From PSRF01 sp051000815 (GTDB lineage: Bacteria; Acidobacteriota; Blastocatellia; Pyrinomonadales; Pyrinomonadaceae), in contig JBPCNX010000099.1 in the NCBI GenBank assembly GCA_051000815.1, positions 48,547-112,546 on the forward strand: a stretch of DNA of 64,000 nt. The letters are read 5' to 3'. Below the pieces are notes generated by a model. It was given only the letters and a program-made list of their open reading frames with translations. It was not told the DNA's origin and did not search any database. Of this stretch, positions 53,991 through 61,806 are shown in pieces. The first letter of the stretch is position 1. Every line of letters begins with the position of its first letter. Position numbers and translations under genes: made by a program.

Positions 53991-54794
53991 ATGAAGATTC
54001 AAAAATTCAACTGGCAAGTCTGGGCGGGATTGCTGTTGAGCATTGTCTCCGTTCTCAGCTACCCGTTCTTTTTCGTAAACTATCCCCTCACGCGCGATTT
54101 TCCGTGGGTTAATCTATTGTTGTTTGGCATTGCCGGTGTATTGCTGGTAGTTGGTATTCGGCGGGCGTTTGCACCTGGGCGCTCGAGGAAATCGAAGATT
54201 GGAAGCTCAATCCTTGCCGGGCTGGGCGTTCTAATCATCGCGATGTTCATCTTCTCGGCCTTCATCGCGGCGCGATGGCTGCCCGCTTCTTCTGGAGCCC
54301 CCCAGGTCGGCCAGGTAGCGCCTGACTTCACCCTCTCCGACACGACTGGAAAACCCGTTTCGCTCGCGCAATTGCTCTCCGAGCCAATCAATGGAACCTC
54401 AACAAAGCCCAGAGGCGTGCTGCTGATTTTCTTCCGGGGTTACTGGTGACCTTCTTGCAACTCCGAGTTGCGGAGCATCGAGAAGAGTTTGACTAACTTC
54501 CATGAGGCGGGAATTCGTCCGGTTGCGATCAGCGTAGATTCGCCTGAAGTTTCGCAGGATCTCAGGCAGAAAGCTGGTTACACGTTCACGTTTCTTTCGG
54601 ATCCCCGGGCAGAGGCGATTCGACGTTACGATCTGGTTCACGCAGGCGCCGGCATCGATGGGCAGGACATCGCGCGACCAGCGGAGTTCATTGTAGACGC
54701 GTCGGGAGTAGTGCGCTGGGTAAACCTTACCGAGAACTACTGGGTCCGCGCTCGGCCGGAACAGATTCTGGAGGCGGGCAAAGCATTGCGCTAG
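53991..54794 (+). CDS. Membrane-anchored peroxiredoxin-like selenoprotein (Sec at in-frame TGA)
   Basis: Reading through TGA 54447-54449 gives one 267-residue protein. Residues 1-95 hold three hydrophobic helices (WAGLLLSIVSVLSYPFFF, WVNLLLFGIAGVLLVV, ILAGLGVLIIAMFIFSAF). An AhpC/TSA-type domain follows: VGQVAPDFTLSDTTGKPV, LLIFFRGYW-U-PSCNSELRSIE, ISVDSPEVSQDLRQKAG, FLSDPRAEAIRRYDL and EFIVDASGVVRWV. The UGA codon (residue 153) falls where homologues have the peroxidatic Cys of a G-x-W-C-P-x-C motif, and C156 would be the partner. Coding sense is in the same frame on both sides. A SECIS-like hairpin follows directly. Alternatives are a TGC-to-TGA mutation or a sequencing error. Confidence 0.8.
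54450..54485 (+). promoter_or_regulatory. SECIS-like stem-loop immediately after the UGA codon
   Basis: Lower stem cttcttg (54451-54457) pairs with cgagaag (54479-54485), including one G-U pair. A symmetric 3x3 internal loop follows, then upper stem ctccg/cggag (54461-54465 and 54471-54475) and apical loop agttg with G at its second position. The loop starts 16 nt after the UGA. Known bacterial SECIS elements have a small G-containing apical loop at a similar distance. Confidence 0.7.
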
Positions 54795-54818
54795 AATTCA
54801 AAAGGCGAGATGAGCGTA

Positions 54819-54856
54819 ATAAGGGCCAGCTCCATAGCTGACCCTTATTTGTTTTG
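54819..54856 (+). terminator. Terminator of the peroxiredoxin-like gene
   Basis: A 14-bp stem aataagggccagct (54819-54832) pairs with 54837-54850 with one G-U pair and is followed by tgtttt. It lies 25 bp after the stop codon. Confidence 0.85.
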
Positions 54857-54894
54857 ATCATGAGAGGCCCTTCGTCTGTAGCGCAAGCTTTAAG

Positions 54895-55746
54895 TCACTT
54901 CGGGGCCGCTATTTTGAAAATCCGGGATCGCGTCACTATAGATCGGGCCTTATCCGGTTCGGTCGCATCAAGGAAAGCCTCAGTTATTTCGTTGCGATCC
55001 TTTTCTGATCGCCGCGCGCGATCGGCAGCGAATGCTGGCCCAATCTTGTCGGCGTCTGCCATGTTTGCTGTTGCAATCCAGACGAAGTGAGTCCAATCAC
55101 CGTCAGTCTTCACTTCTTCCGCGGCCAGGCCATAGGCCAACACAACACCCTCAGCTACGAGCTTGTCGAAGACCGGTTTATTGTATTTCTCCCACGTGCG
55201 CCGGTAGTCAGCGCCTTTCCCTGGTTTCACTTTATTAAAGTTATAGCGGGTGAACGGAAGTACTCCGGCCTTCGGTGGCGGCCCAAAGCCGGCAACAATA
55301 TCGCGGGTCAGCCAATCGCGCGTCTTGCTCATATCAAACACCGCGCGGCTGCGTTCGGCCGTGGTCATCACAGGCTTCTGTTTACCGCGCGCCGCCAGGG
55401 CTTCGTCGGCGGCCAGCTTCGCGAGCCGCGCTTCCATGCCATTCAGAACTTTTTCAACGCCCGCCCAGTCTGCGACGGTAAACCAGATTAGATGTGTCGT
55501 ACCGCCAGGGTATCGCAAGACCGGGGTCTCAACGCCCCAGGCCATTACGACGCCTTCCGCCATTAGCTTATCGCGGACTGGCGCGCCGACGGTGTTGATT
55601 AGAGTTGTCAGATCCTCTTCCTTGCCAGGGAAGACGGTGTAGTCATAATAGAAAGTAAGAGCGCCTGGAGTCGGTGTTGGCTGTTGGCCCACGACCGCAC
55701 TACAGAGGACGAGAAGAGCTAGGGAGACAAGAATCAGTTTGCGCAT
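54895..55746 (-). CDS. Exported protein with two similar alpha/beta domains
   Basis: 283 residues with a signal peptide (LILVSLALLVLCSAVVGQQ) and AGGAG before the ATG. Two internally similar segments are visible: FPGKEEDLTTLINTVGAPVRDKLMAEGVVMAWG and KPGKGADYRRTWEKYNKPVFDKLVAEGVVLAYG-like, each followed by an aromatic THLIWFTVADWAG or THFVWIATANMAD. This resembles paired dimeric alpha/beta-barrel (NIPSNAP/ABM-like) units. No function is recognised. Confidence 0.7.
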   Translation of the reverse strand: MRKLILVSLALLVLCSAVVGQQPTPTPGALTFYYDYTVFPGKEEDLTTLINTVGAPVRDKLMAEGVVMAWGVETPVLRYPGGTTHLIWFTVADWAGVEKVLNGMEARLAKLAADEALAARGKQKPVMTTAERSRAVFDMSKTRDWLTRDIVAGFGPPPKAGVLPFTRYNFNKVKPGKGADYRRTWEKYNKPVFDKLVAEGVVLAYGLAAEEVKTDGDWTHFVWIATANMADADKIGPAFAADRARRSEKDRNEITEAFLDATEPDKARSIVTRSRIFKIAAPK

Positions 55747-55885
55747 TTTTTTCTCCTGTGAGCCGGAAGTAGACCGGCCTGGGTTTGGGGTGGAAGAACC
55801 GAAAAAACTTCTGGGCGAAATACGTTGTGATCAACCCGGGATAGTCTCAATGAGATCCTCAACTCGTGAACTTCAGACTTTTATC

Positions 55886-55914
55886 GGTGTCGGGGCACTA
55901 GCCGACACCCTTTT
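55886..55914. terminator. Hairpin in the 485-bp gap before the ankyrin gene
   Basis: Stem ggtgtcgg (55886-55893) with complement 55902-55909, followed by ctttta. The rest of the gap 55747-56231 shows no convincing gene or other structure apart from upstream sequence for the two divergent neighbours. Confidence 0.55.
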
Positions 55915-56231
55915 ATCGGATCTCTTAATGACTGGTAGGAACCTGAATGGGTAAAGAGCATGTTGCTTTTAATAGATTCGTCGATGTCAGTCAAGTGATT
56001 CGAGAGTGGTGTGCGAGTCAGACTAAACGCCAGACTGCGTATCTTGAGCACCTGCAAGCTAATCTTGTTTCGTTAGCTTACTGACGCTATGCTCCCGCCT
56101 GGCGTGCAGGCCGCCACCCGTCCGCGGGCAGGACTGAGTCCACCTGATCGGCTGAAGTGACCAAGGTTCGTCACGAACCTCCTTTCGCCCGAGATCAGCG
56201 GACAGCGGGCACAACCGAAGGAGGCTCGTCC

Positions 56232-57521
56232 ATGTCACTGCATAACCATCAAGATCGTCACCTTCCCGTTCGTCCCAACCTCGATCAACTCAAGCACCAG
56301 GCGAAGGACTTGCTCCGCGACATCCGGCGCCGCGATCCGGCCGCGATTGAGGAGTTCAACAAACATCATCCCAACCCATTGGAGCCGGACAAGGTCAAAC
56401 TCGCCGACGCGCAACTCGCGCTCGCACGCAGTTATCAGGCTCCGAGCTGGCCGCGACTCGTGCAGGCCTGCGAACTCATCGATGCGATCTGGCGCGACGA
56501 TCTGGAAACAGTCCGTGCGCTCGTGATTCAGAACCCAAAACTGTTGCACGAGCACGCCACGATTCGCGACAGCAATTGGGGTCCGCCGCTAAGCTATGCC
56601 GCAAACCTGGGACGCGATCAGATCATCAAAATGCTCCACGAACTCGGAGCAACGGACCTGGAGTCTGCGCTCGACCGCGCGACGCTCCAAAGCCAGATCG
56701 TCACAGCGCGAATGCTTCATGAAATGATGGGCTCAAGCCGCCCGCCTGATGATGCGCTCGAGGGACCCGCCTACACGCTGAGTGCTTCTGGCACCGCCCT
56801 CATGTTTGAGCTTGGCGCTCGCGTGCGCGACATAAATGGTAAGCGACTCGCGCCGGTTGCTGTCGTTCTGGAAACAGACAGCCGCAAGCCATCCGCGAAA
56901 CATGAGATTTTGGAGATGTATGTGCAGCACGGCCTTGAGTTGCCGGACATTCCAACCATGGCTTTGCATCGCGGCCGCATCGATCTGCTGGAGGAACATT
57001 TGCGCCGTGATCCGGTTCTCTTGCGACGAACGTTCACCCACGAAGAGATTTATCCCCCAGAGTTGGGATGCCATGACGAGGTTCTGGCGACTCAGGGGAC
57101 GCCGCTCGCAGGAACGACACTGCTTCACATGTGTGTCGATTACGATGAGCTGGAGATCGCGCGCTGGCTCCTGGAGCAGGAAATGGATGTGGATGCGAGA
57201 GCCGCTGTCGATGCCGACGGTTTTGGCGGACATACAGCTCTCTTTGCCACCGTTGTCTCACAACCCAACTATTGGATGAACCGCAGTGAGAGGCCGGTCG
57301 CGCCGTTCACGGAGCTGCTGCTTGAGCATGGCGCGGATCCTAACGCGCGTGCTTCGCTACGCAAGCAACTGCATCCGGGATATGGTCCGAGATATGACGT
57401 AGAAACGCGTTATGAATATCGCGATATCACGCCGCTCGCTTGGGGCAAACAATTTCACGCAAAGGATTTCGTCAGTGAGCCGGCGCTGAAGTTGATCGTT
57501 GAGCGCGGTGGAAGGGGGTGA
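56232..57521 (+). CDS. Ankyrin-repeat protein
   Basis: 429 residues from ATG 56232, set by AAGGAGG seven bases upstream; the frame runs further upstream to 56157 without a ribosome site. The N-terminus (RPNLDQLKHQAKDLLRDIRR) is a helical motif common in this family. Ankyrin-type repeats are seen at DDLETVRALVIQNPKLLHEH, GPPLSYAANLGRDQIIKMLHELGA, GTTLLHMCVDYDELEIARWLLEQ and FTELLLEHGADPNAR. There is no signal peptide. A cytosolic protein-interaction role is likely; the partner is unknown. Confidence 0.85.
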   Translation: MSLHNHQDRHLPVRPNLDQLKHQAKDLLRDIRRRDPAAIEEFNKHHPNPLEPDKVKLADAQLALARSYQAPSWPRLVQACELIDAIWRDDLETVRALVIQNPKLLHEHATIRDSNWGPPLSYAANLGRDQIIKMLHELGATDLESALDRATLQSQIVTARMLHEMMGSSRPPDDALEGPAYTLSASGTALMFELGARVRDINGKRLAPVAVVLETDSRKPSAKHEILEMYVQHGLELPDIPTMALHRGRIDLLEEHLRRDPVLLRRTFTHEEIYPPELGCHDEVLATQGTPLAGTTLLHMCVDYDELEIARWLLEQEMDVDARAAVDADGFGGHTALFATVVSQPNYWMNRSERPVAPFTELLLEHGADPNARASLRKQLHPGYGPRYDVETRYEYRDITPLAWGKQFHAKDFVSEPALKLIVERGGRG

Positions 57522-57613
57522 AGCACGTCGACATACGCCTAACCCAGCACTAAAGTGCTGTTAATGGTTGAATTGTGTATTCATTCCCCGCGGCTCAGCC
57601 TTTCTCCAATGCT

Positions 57614-57649
57614 CAAATAAAAACTGCGGCGAGGCTTAGCCTCGCCGCA
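57614..57649 (-). terminator. Terminator of the tyrosinase gene
   Basis: A perfect 11-bp stem tgcggcgaggc (57625-57635) with complement 57639-57649 and a 3-nt loop. Read on the - strand it is followed by gtttttattt, 26 bp after the tyrosinase stop. Confidence 0.85.
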
Positions 57650-57674
57650 CTGAGCAGCCACAATCAACTTCAAC

Positions 57675-59132
57675 TTATCTGTCGCGTTCTTCGACACTCA
57701 AGGTAACTTGATCGACTGTAATCCTGGCACTGGAGCGAACCGGCAAACGCTTGCCATCTCTTGACTCGAGTGCGGTCGGCACCAGGGTAACCGAGACGGT
57801 TCTTTGCTGTTGGAGGTTTCTTAGCCGGTTTACAGCGCCGGTGATGTTGGCGTTGAATTTCAACTCTTCTTTCTCTCCGTGCTGCGCATGCATTTGAGTT
57901 GCGGCAAAGAACGCGATGTTTCCTGCGTAGCTTTCCATCGTGTAATTCGGTTCCTGGGTGCTGTCTGGAAGGTTCAAATAGACTTCATAGAAGAAGTCGA
58001 GAGGTTTCTCAACTTTCAACCCTTCAAAGTTGAGCTTGAATTGCATTTCCTCCTCGGGTTTGCGGGTTCTTAAGGAGCGTTCAAATGCTCCTCGCGCTTT
58101 ATCGTTGAACTCGATTTCAAATTTCAGGCGCCGCGCGTCGAGAACGAGTTGCTTTTTGTAAGAGCCGATCTGAATTTCTAACAGGCGTACGCGGTCGATG
58201 GCGACGGGCCAAATAGTGAAAACGGTTTCCTCGTCGTAACAAGTTCGGCATCCACAGACGTTAGGGTTTAAGAGTTCGGCCCCGGTCATTTGCACCTGCT
58301 CACCGAACTCATCAAAAAAGGTAAATTTTGTGTTGTGCCAGACCGTGTCGGTAGTCGGCGGATTAGCCCGGCCTCCTCCGCCCGCCAACCAGCGATTCCA
58401 CAAGCGATCGATGTTGCAATGATGCAGCCAGAAAATCGGGTCTACCGCCGCGGTCGGAACCGAACCCATCCCGCCGCCGATTCCACCGTGAACGGCGCCG
58501 TGCGGCGTTCCGTTAACGTTACCGCTAAACGTATAAAAAGGAATCGGACCCGGGATTGCCGCAGCCAGGCTAACGGCGGAGGCCGAAAGCTGTCCGGTTC
58601 CATTGTTGATGTTCGCGTTACGGTTTGCGGTGAACAATGGATTTGTCGCATTCGCCGGAGTGCGGAAGGCGGCCGGCAGAAAGCGCGCGTTCGGATCAGC
58701 GCTGTCGCTGTAGTTCCAATACGGCAATCCTAAACTCGGCATGCCGGAGGCCTTTCGTAGAATCCTTTCAAAAAAGCAAATCTCCATCCGGTGCCAGGAA
58801 AAGAAATGCGTGATGTTGTGTTGGCAAGTGTTCCATGCGGTTTGCGTTGGCGTAAGAGTAGTTCCGTGAATGGCGGCTTGGTAGGCCCAACTGGTCGGGT
58901 CGTTGGTTGGGCGTGATTTCATAACGGCCACGCCGTTCTTGAAAGCTGTTAGTTCGGCCGCCGTCAGATTCTTGAAACTTTTTCTGACAATCGCACCGGC
59001 ATCTCTGCATCGTCTCCGAAAAATAAAATCCTTTAGGGTCTGTGCACTGGCGGCGGGCTCGAGTAACAAGAGACCTCCAGCAACACCAGCGCTTTTGATG
59101 AAGTCACGTCGTGAGAAAGGTGAGTTTTTCAT
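57675..59132 (-). CDS. Tat-exported tyrosinase-family copper protein
   Basis: 485 residues. The N-terminus has a twin-arginine signal (SRRDFIKS then a hydrophobic stretch ending PAASAQ), so it is exported folded. Copper A ligands are in CQHNITHFFSWHRME (H105, H109, H114). Copper B ligands are in HGAVHGG and DPIFWLHHCNIDRLWNRW. The C-terminal third resembles the plant-type polyphenol oxidase tail (NYTMESYAGNIAFFA). Likely oxidises phenols to quinones. GGAGG precedes the ATG. Confidence 0.9.
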   Translation of the reverse strand: MKNSPFSRRDFIKSAGVAGGLLLLEPAASAQTLKDFIFRRRCRDAGAIVRKSFKNLTAAELTAFKNGVAVMKSRPTNDPTSWAYQAAIHGTTLTPTQTAWNTCQHNITHFFSWHRMEICFFERILRKASGMPSLGLPYWNYSDSADPNARFLPAAFRTPANATNPLFTANRNANINNGTGQLSASAVSLAAAIPGPIPFYTFSGNVNGTPHGAVHGGIGGGMGSVPTAAVDPIFWLHHCNIDRLWNRWLAGGGGRANPPTTDTVWHNTKFTFFDEFGEQVQMTGAELLNPNVCGCRTCYDEETVFTIWPVAIDRVRLLEIQIGSYKKQLVLDARRLKFEIEFNDKARGAFERSLRTRKPEEEMQFKLNFEGLKVEKPLDFFYEVYLNLPDSTQEPNYTMESYAGNIAFFAATQMHAQHGEKEELKFNANITGAVNRLRNLQQQRTVSVTLVPTALESRDGKRLPVRSSARITVDQVTLSVEERDR

Positions 59133-59436
59133 TGTGTCCTCCGAGATTGGTGGGATGCTTCATACGTTGCCTCACGCGCCGCATCCATTTTGAAGCGAAA
59201 GAGCCTAACGAAGAGGTTAAGCACCAGAGCTAGCCTTTGTCGGGATGGGTGAAGGTGGCGAGAACACTCAATTAACCGAGAGTGAGAGATCCAGGTCGGG
59301 TGAGTCGGAGTCTCTCGGCAGCAACTCCGGCGGATCGTATTTCCAGCCTGCGACTGGCGCAGCATATCTCCGAGGTAATCGCACGTCAATGTCCATGAGT
59401 CGGAACGCGGCACTTAGGAATGAGTAGTGAGTTTAT

Positions 59437-59515
59437 TATCCACAGATTACACTGATTACAGAGATTTTTTCTTGTCCTTTGTATTGAATCTGTGTAATCG
59501 GCGTATTTGTGGATA
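59437..59515. repeat. Intergenic imperfect palindrome P10 (core word gattaca)
   Basis: Left arm 59437-59460 (tatccacagattacactgat and on) and right arm 59491-59515 (its approximate complement) match at about 18 of 25 positions. It lies in the 494-bp gap between the tyrosinase and DNA ligase genes; 59133-59430 in that gap shows only sporadic coding sense. Confidence 0.6.
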
Positions 59516-59530
59516 CCCTGTACATTAATT

Positions 59531-59599
59531 TGTAGCGCAAACTGTTAGTTTGCGATGATTGAATGGCAACAGGCGCCCAGACTGACCGTTTGCGCTACA
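59531..59599. repeat. Intergenic imperfect palindrome P11 (tgtagcgcaaac arms)
   Basis: Left arm 59531-59549 and right arm 59581-59599 match at 17 of 19 positions. It lies 27 bp upstream of the ligase ATG and adjacent to P10. Confidence 0.7.
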
Positions 59600-59626
59600 A
59601 GAACCTAACCAGGGCACTACCCTCCA

Positions 59627-60533
59627 ATGCCGCGCTACCAATCCAAAAATAACACTCAATCCTTTCCCGAATGGCTTCCACCAATGGCAGCCACTCTTAC
59701 TCAAGATCGCTTCACAGGCGAAGAGTGGCTCTTCGAACAAAAGTTTGACGGCATCCGTCTTCTCGCCTACAAAAACGGCGCCGACGTCAAACTGTTTTCA
59801 CGCAACTGTCTTCCGAAAAACATTCCCGCGGTCGCAGACTCAGTTAAAAGCCTTCCCGCTACTCAATTGATTCTGGATGGCGAAATCACCTGGGGGCGGC
59901 GCCTCGCTCAAGTATCACGTGTTCGATTGCATGTGGCTCGACGGACGCAATCTAACTTCGTTGCCGCTCGAAGCGCGACTTGAAATCTTAGGTGAGTTGC
60001 CGCTGAAGCCGCCGCTCTATCGCGTGGAAACGCTTTCAGATGAGTTGCCGTGGGAGCGTGCGGCAAGAGAAGGCTGGGAAGGCGTGATTGCGAAGCGCCG
60101 CGGTTCGCTCTACGAACATCGTCGCTCGCCGCACTGGTTGAAAATGAAATGCGAGCTGGCCCAGGAACTTGTCGTGGGCGGATTCACAGATCCACAAGGC
60201 AAGCGCGTTGGTTTGGGAGCTTTGTTGGTTGGTTACTTCGAGAATGACGACTTCGTCTTCGCAGGCAAGATCGGAACTGGGTTTGACACAAAACTGCTAC
60301 TCGAACTCCGCGAGCAACTCGACAAGATCGAAATTCCAAAGCCGCCGTTTACTAAGAGTGTCGGCCTGCCGCGTGTTCGTGCACATTGGGTCAAGCCGAA
60401 GATCGTGGTCCAAGTCGGTTTCATCGAATGGACGGTGCATGGAAAGTTGCGCCACCCGCGCTTGCTCGGTGTACGCACAGACAAGGCTGCACGTGAGGTG
60501 GCCTTGCACAAAAAGTCGGGTCCGATGGCATGA
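59627..60533 (+). pseudogene. ATP-dependent DNA ligase (LigD ligase-domain type), frameshifted at a G run
   Basis: The first frame carries the adenylation motif EQKFDGIRLLAYKNG (catalytic Lys) and LILDGEITWG. Coding sense then moves by one base at tgggggcgg (about 59890-59895) and continues in the next frame with SLKYHVFDCMWLDGRNLTSL, EGVIAKRRGSLYEHR, PHWLKMKC and VGGFTDPQGKRVGLG to the stop at 60533. Removing one G from the run of five restores a protein of about 301 residues. This could be a real mutation, a sequencing error, or slippage. Stand-alone ligase domains of this kind accompany Ku in end joining; no Ku is in the window. Confidence 0.75.
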
Positions 60534-60540
60534 CATTACA

Positions 60541-60712
60541 GAACCCGGAGCGGTAGCGACGGGATCATTGACACAACGATTCCGATGCTACTGATTTCCC
60601 ACTGTTTTAGAACTACTACCCATCTCATCTAACCGACGAAGGGGATCATAACGGACCACATCTGATGTTCTTTACCGCGCTCAAGGACGGTAAGAATTGG
60701 GGGGCTGGCGTC
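60541..60712 (+). pseudogene. Inverted C-terminal fragment of an exported protein gene
   Basis: In two frames the + strand holds EPGAVA (60541-60558) and later LTDEGDHNGPHLMFFTAL to NWGAG (60629-60710). These resemble the C-terminal part of a family of exported hypothetical proteins whose N-terminal part lies next door on the opposite strand (60717-61004). The fragment is decayed (frame changes and extra bases). The orientation fits an in-place inversion. Confidence 0.5.
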
Positions 60713-60716
60713 AGAA

Positions 60717-61004
60717 CTACTCAGGGGAGTCAAACGCCGCCATCCAGCTTCTTTCCACCATACAGACAAACCCGTTCTTTCCTCGGACAGCTTTTTCATA
60801 GCCTTGCCGTCCCAAGACCAGGATCGTCGCGTCGCTGGATATGGAATCGGGAGCGGCGCTCCGCGCCAGCAGAATCTCAACATTCCTTTCCATCAAGTAT
60901 TGGTCGACAGGTGCCATTTTCGAATATTTATCCGACTGTGCCGCCGCCTTCGGCACAAGGAAACCGATGCTGATTACCAGCACCAAGGCCATGAGACTGA
61001 TCAT
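60717..61004 (-). pseudogene. N-terminal part of the same exported protein, cut by an inversion
   Basis: ATG 61004 is preceded by GAGGGA. A signal peptide (MISLMALVLVISIGFLVPKAAAQ) is followed by YSKMAPVDQYLMERNVEIL, ARSAAPDSISSDATILVL and GKNGFVCMVERSWMAAFDSPE, then TAG at 60717. Homologues continue with an F-W-N-P block and a long C-terminal part, which here lies inverted on the + strand. The gene follows the YCII gene by 20 bp on the same strand. Confidence 0.6.
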
Positions 61005-61024
61005 TCTTTCCCTCGTGGCCGCCC

Positions 61025-61423
61025 TCATCGCGAGGTATCCTTTCGCCGCCGCTGCTCGCTCTCCTTGATCATTTCGCTCAAATCCGCAGCCGGCCGTATC
61101 TCAATCGATCCATACTTCATGCCTGGATGCTGCGAGATCAGCTGAATGACATGGTTGAGGTCTCGCGCCTCAAGGATGTGAATGCCGCCGAGCTGTTCCT
61201 TGGTTTCCGCATAGGGGCCGTCGGTCGTCGCGACTTTGCCGTTTTTCCAGTACAGGGTCAACGCGGTCTCCAGAGGCTGAAGAGGTACTTCGGCGACAAG
61301 ATGTCCGTTGGCGCGCAGATGGTCGTTGTGCTCAAAGCATTCGTCGAACGTTGCGTGTCGCTCGTCCTCGGTCATCCCTTCGAATTTTCCTGGCTCGATG
61401 TATCCCAAGCAGATGTATTTCAT
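61025..61423 (-). CDS. YCII-related (DGPF-type) protein
   Basis: 132 residues from ATG 61423, supported by AAGGAG a few bases upstream; an upstream in-frame extension to 61498 was rejected. The protein shows MKYICLGYIEPGKFEGMT and the family signature ATTDGPYAETKEQLGGIHILEARDL. YCII-like proteins often sit next to an ECF sigma factor gene of the SigJ/ECF41-like group; here only a sigma remnant remains upstream. The biochemical role is unknown. Confidence 0.85.
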   Translation of the reverse strand: MKYICLGYIEPGKFEGMTEDERHATFDECFEHNDHLRANGHLVAEVPLQPLETALTLYWKNGKVATTDGPYAETKEQLGGIHILEARDLNHVIQLISQHPGMKYGSIEIRPAADLSEMIKESEQRRRKDTSR

Positions 61424-61439
61424 CGCCCGTCTCCTTTTT

Positions 61440-61483
61440 GTTGGGGCCAGCAGCGGAATCTTGCGCGCTGGCACGTTCAACCT
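61440..61483 (-). promoter_or_regulatory. Conserved leader hairpin upstream of the YCII gene
   Basis: Read on the - strand: cta-tagg-ttgaacgtgccagc then a loop and gctggcccc, ending 17 bp before the ATG (stem gccagc/gctggc at 61446-61451 and 61467-61472). A nearly identical sequence precedes the DHFR-like gene at 63733-63775, although the two proteins are unrelated. Confidence 0.55.
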
Positions 61484-61533
61484 ATAGTCGTCGCGCACAG
61501 AAAAAATCGACAGCAGAGCCGAACTTTTTTATT

Positions 61534-61701
61534 TCAATTCCTCGGGCCGCTCGCGAGAAAGTGGCGCCCCGGTTCCTGCCGCGCCAGAGCGAGCGCCTTC
61601 TCATACGAAGCACGGGCCTCCGGAATCGGCCCTAATCTGCGACACAGATCCGCGCGGAAAAACTGGGAACAGACCGGGGCAAGCGCCAATCGTTCTTTCG
61701 G
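61534..61701 (-). pseudogene. Remnant of an ECF sigma factor C-terminus
   Basis: About 55 codons read FFRADLCRRLGPIPEARASY, then ALALARQEPGRHFL. This is typical of the tetratricopeptide-like C-terminal region of SigJ-like ECF sigma factors that accompany YCII genes. The sigma-2 and sigma-4 domains are absent, so it is a decayed fragment. Confidence 0.5.
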
Positions 61702-61806
61702 CGTCATCTTCCCTGACTTTGGCTGGTTTATATGGGTTAACTCGACATCCATGCGGCGCCTGCCCTTTCTTTGTCCTCAAGTATTCCTTGCAGTACAATC
61801 CTCTTC

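Noticed and set aside
59129..59413. 94-codon frame upstream of the tyrosinase gene on the - strand
   Set aside because: No ribosome site, no family resemblance, and it runs into the tyrosinase start; probably chance.
61440..61483. Integron attC site
   Set aside because: GTTGAAC-like ends are present but the order and inverse core do not match RYYYAAC...GTTRRRY, and no integrase or cassette array is seen.
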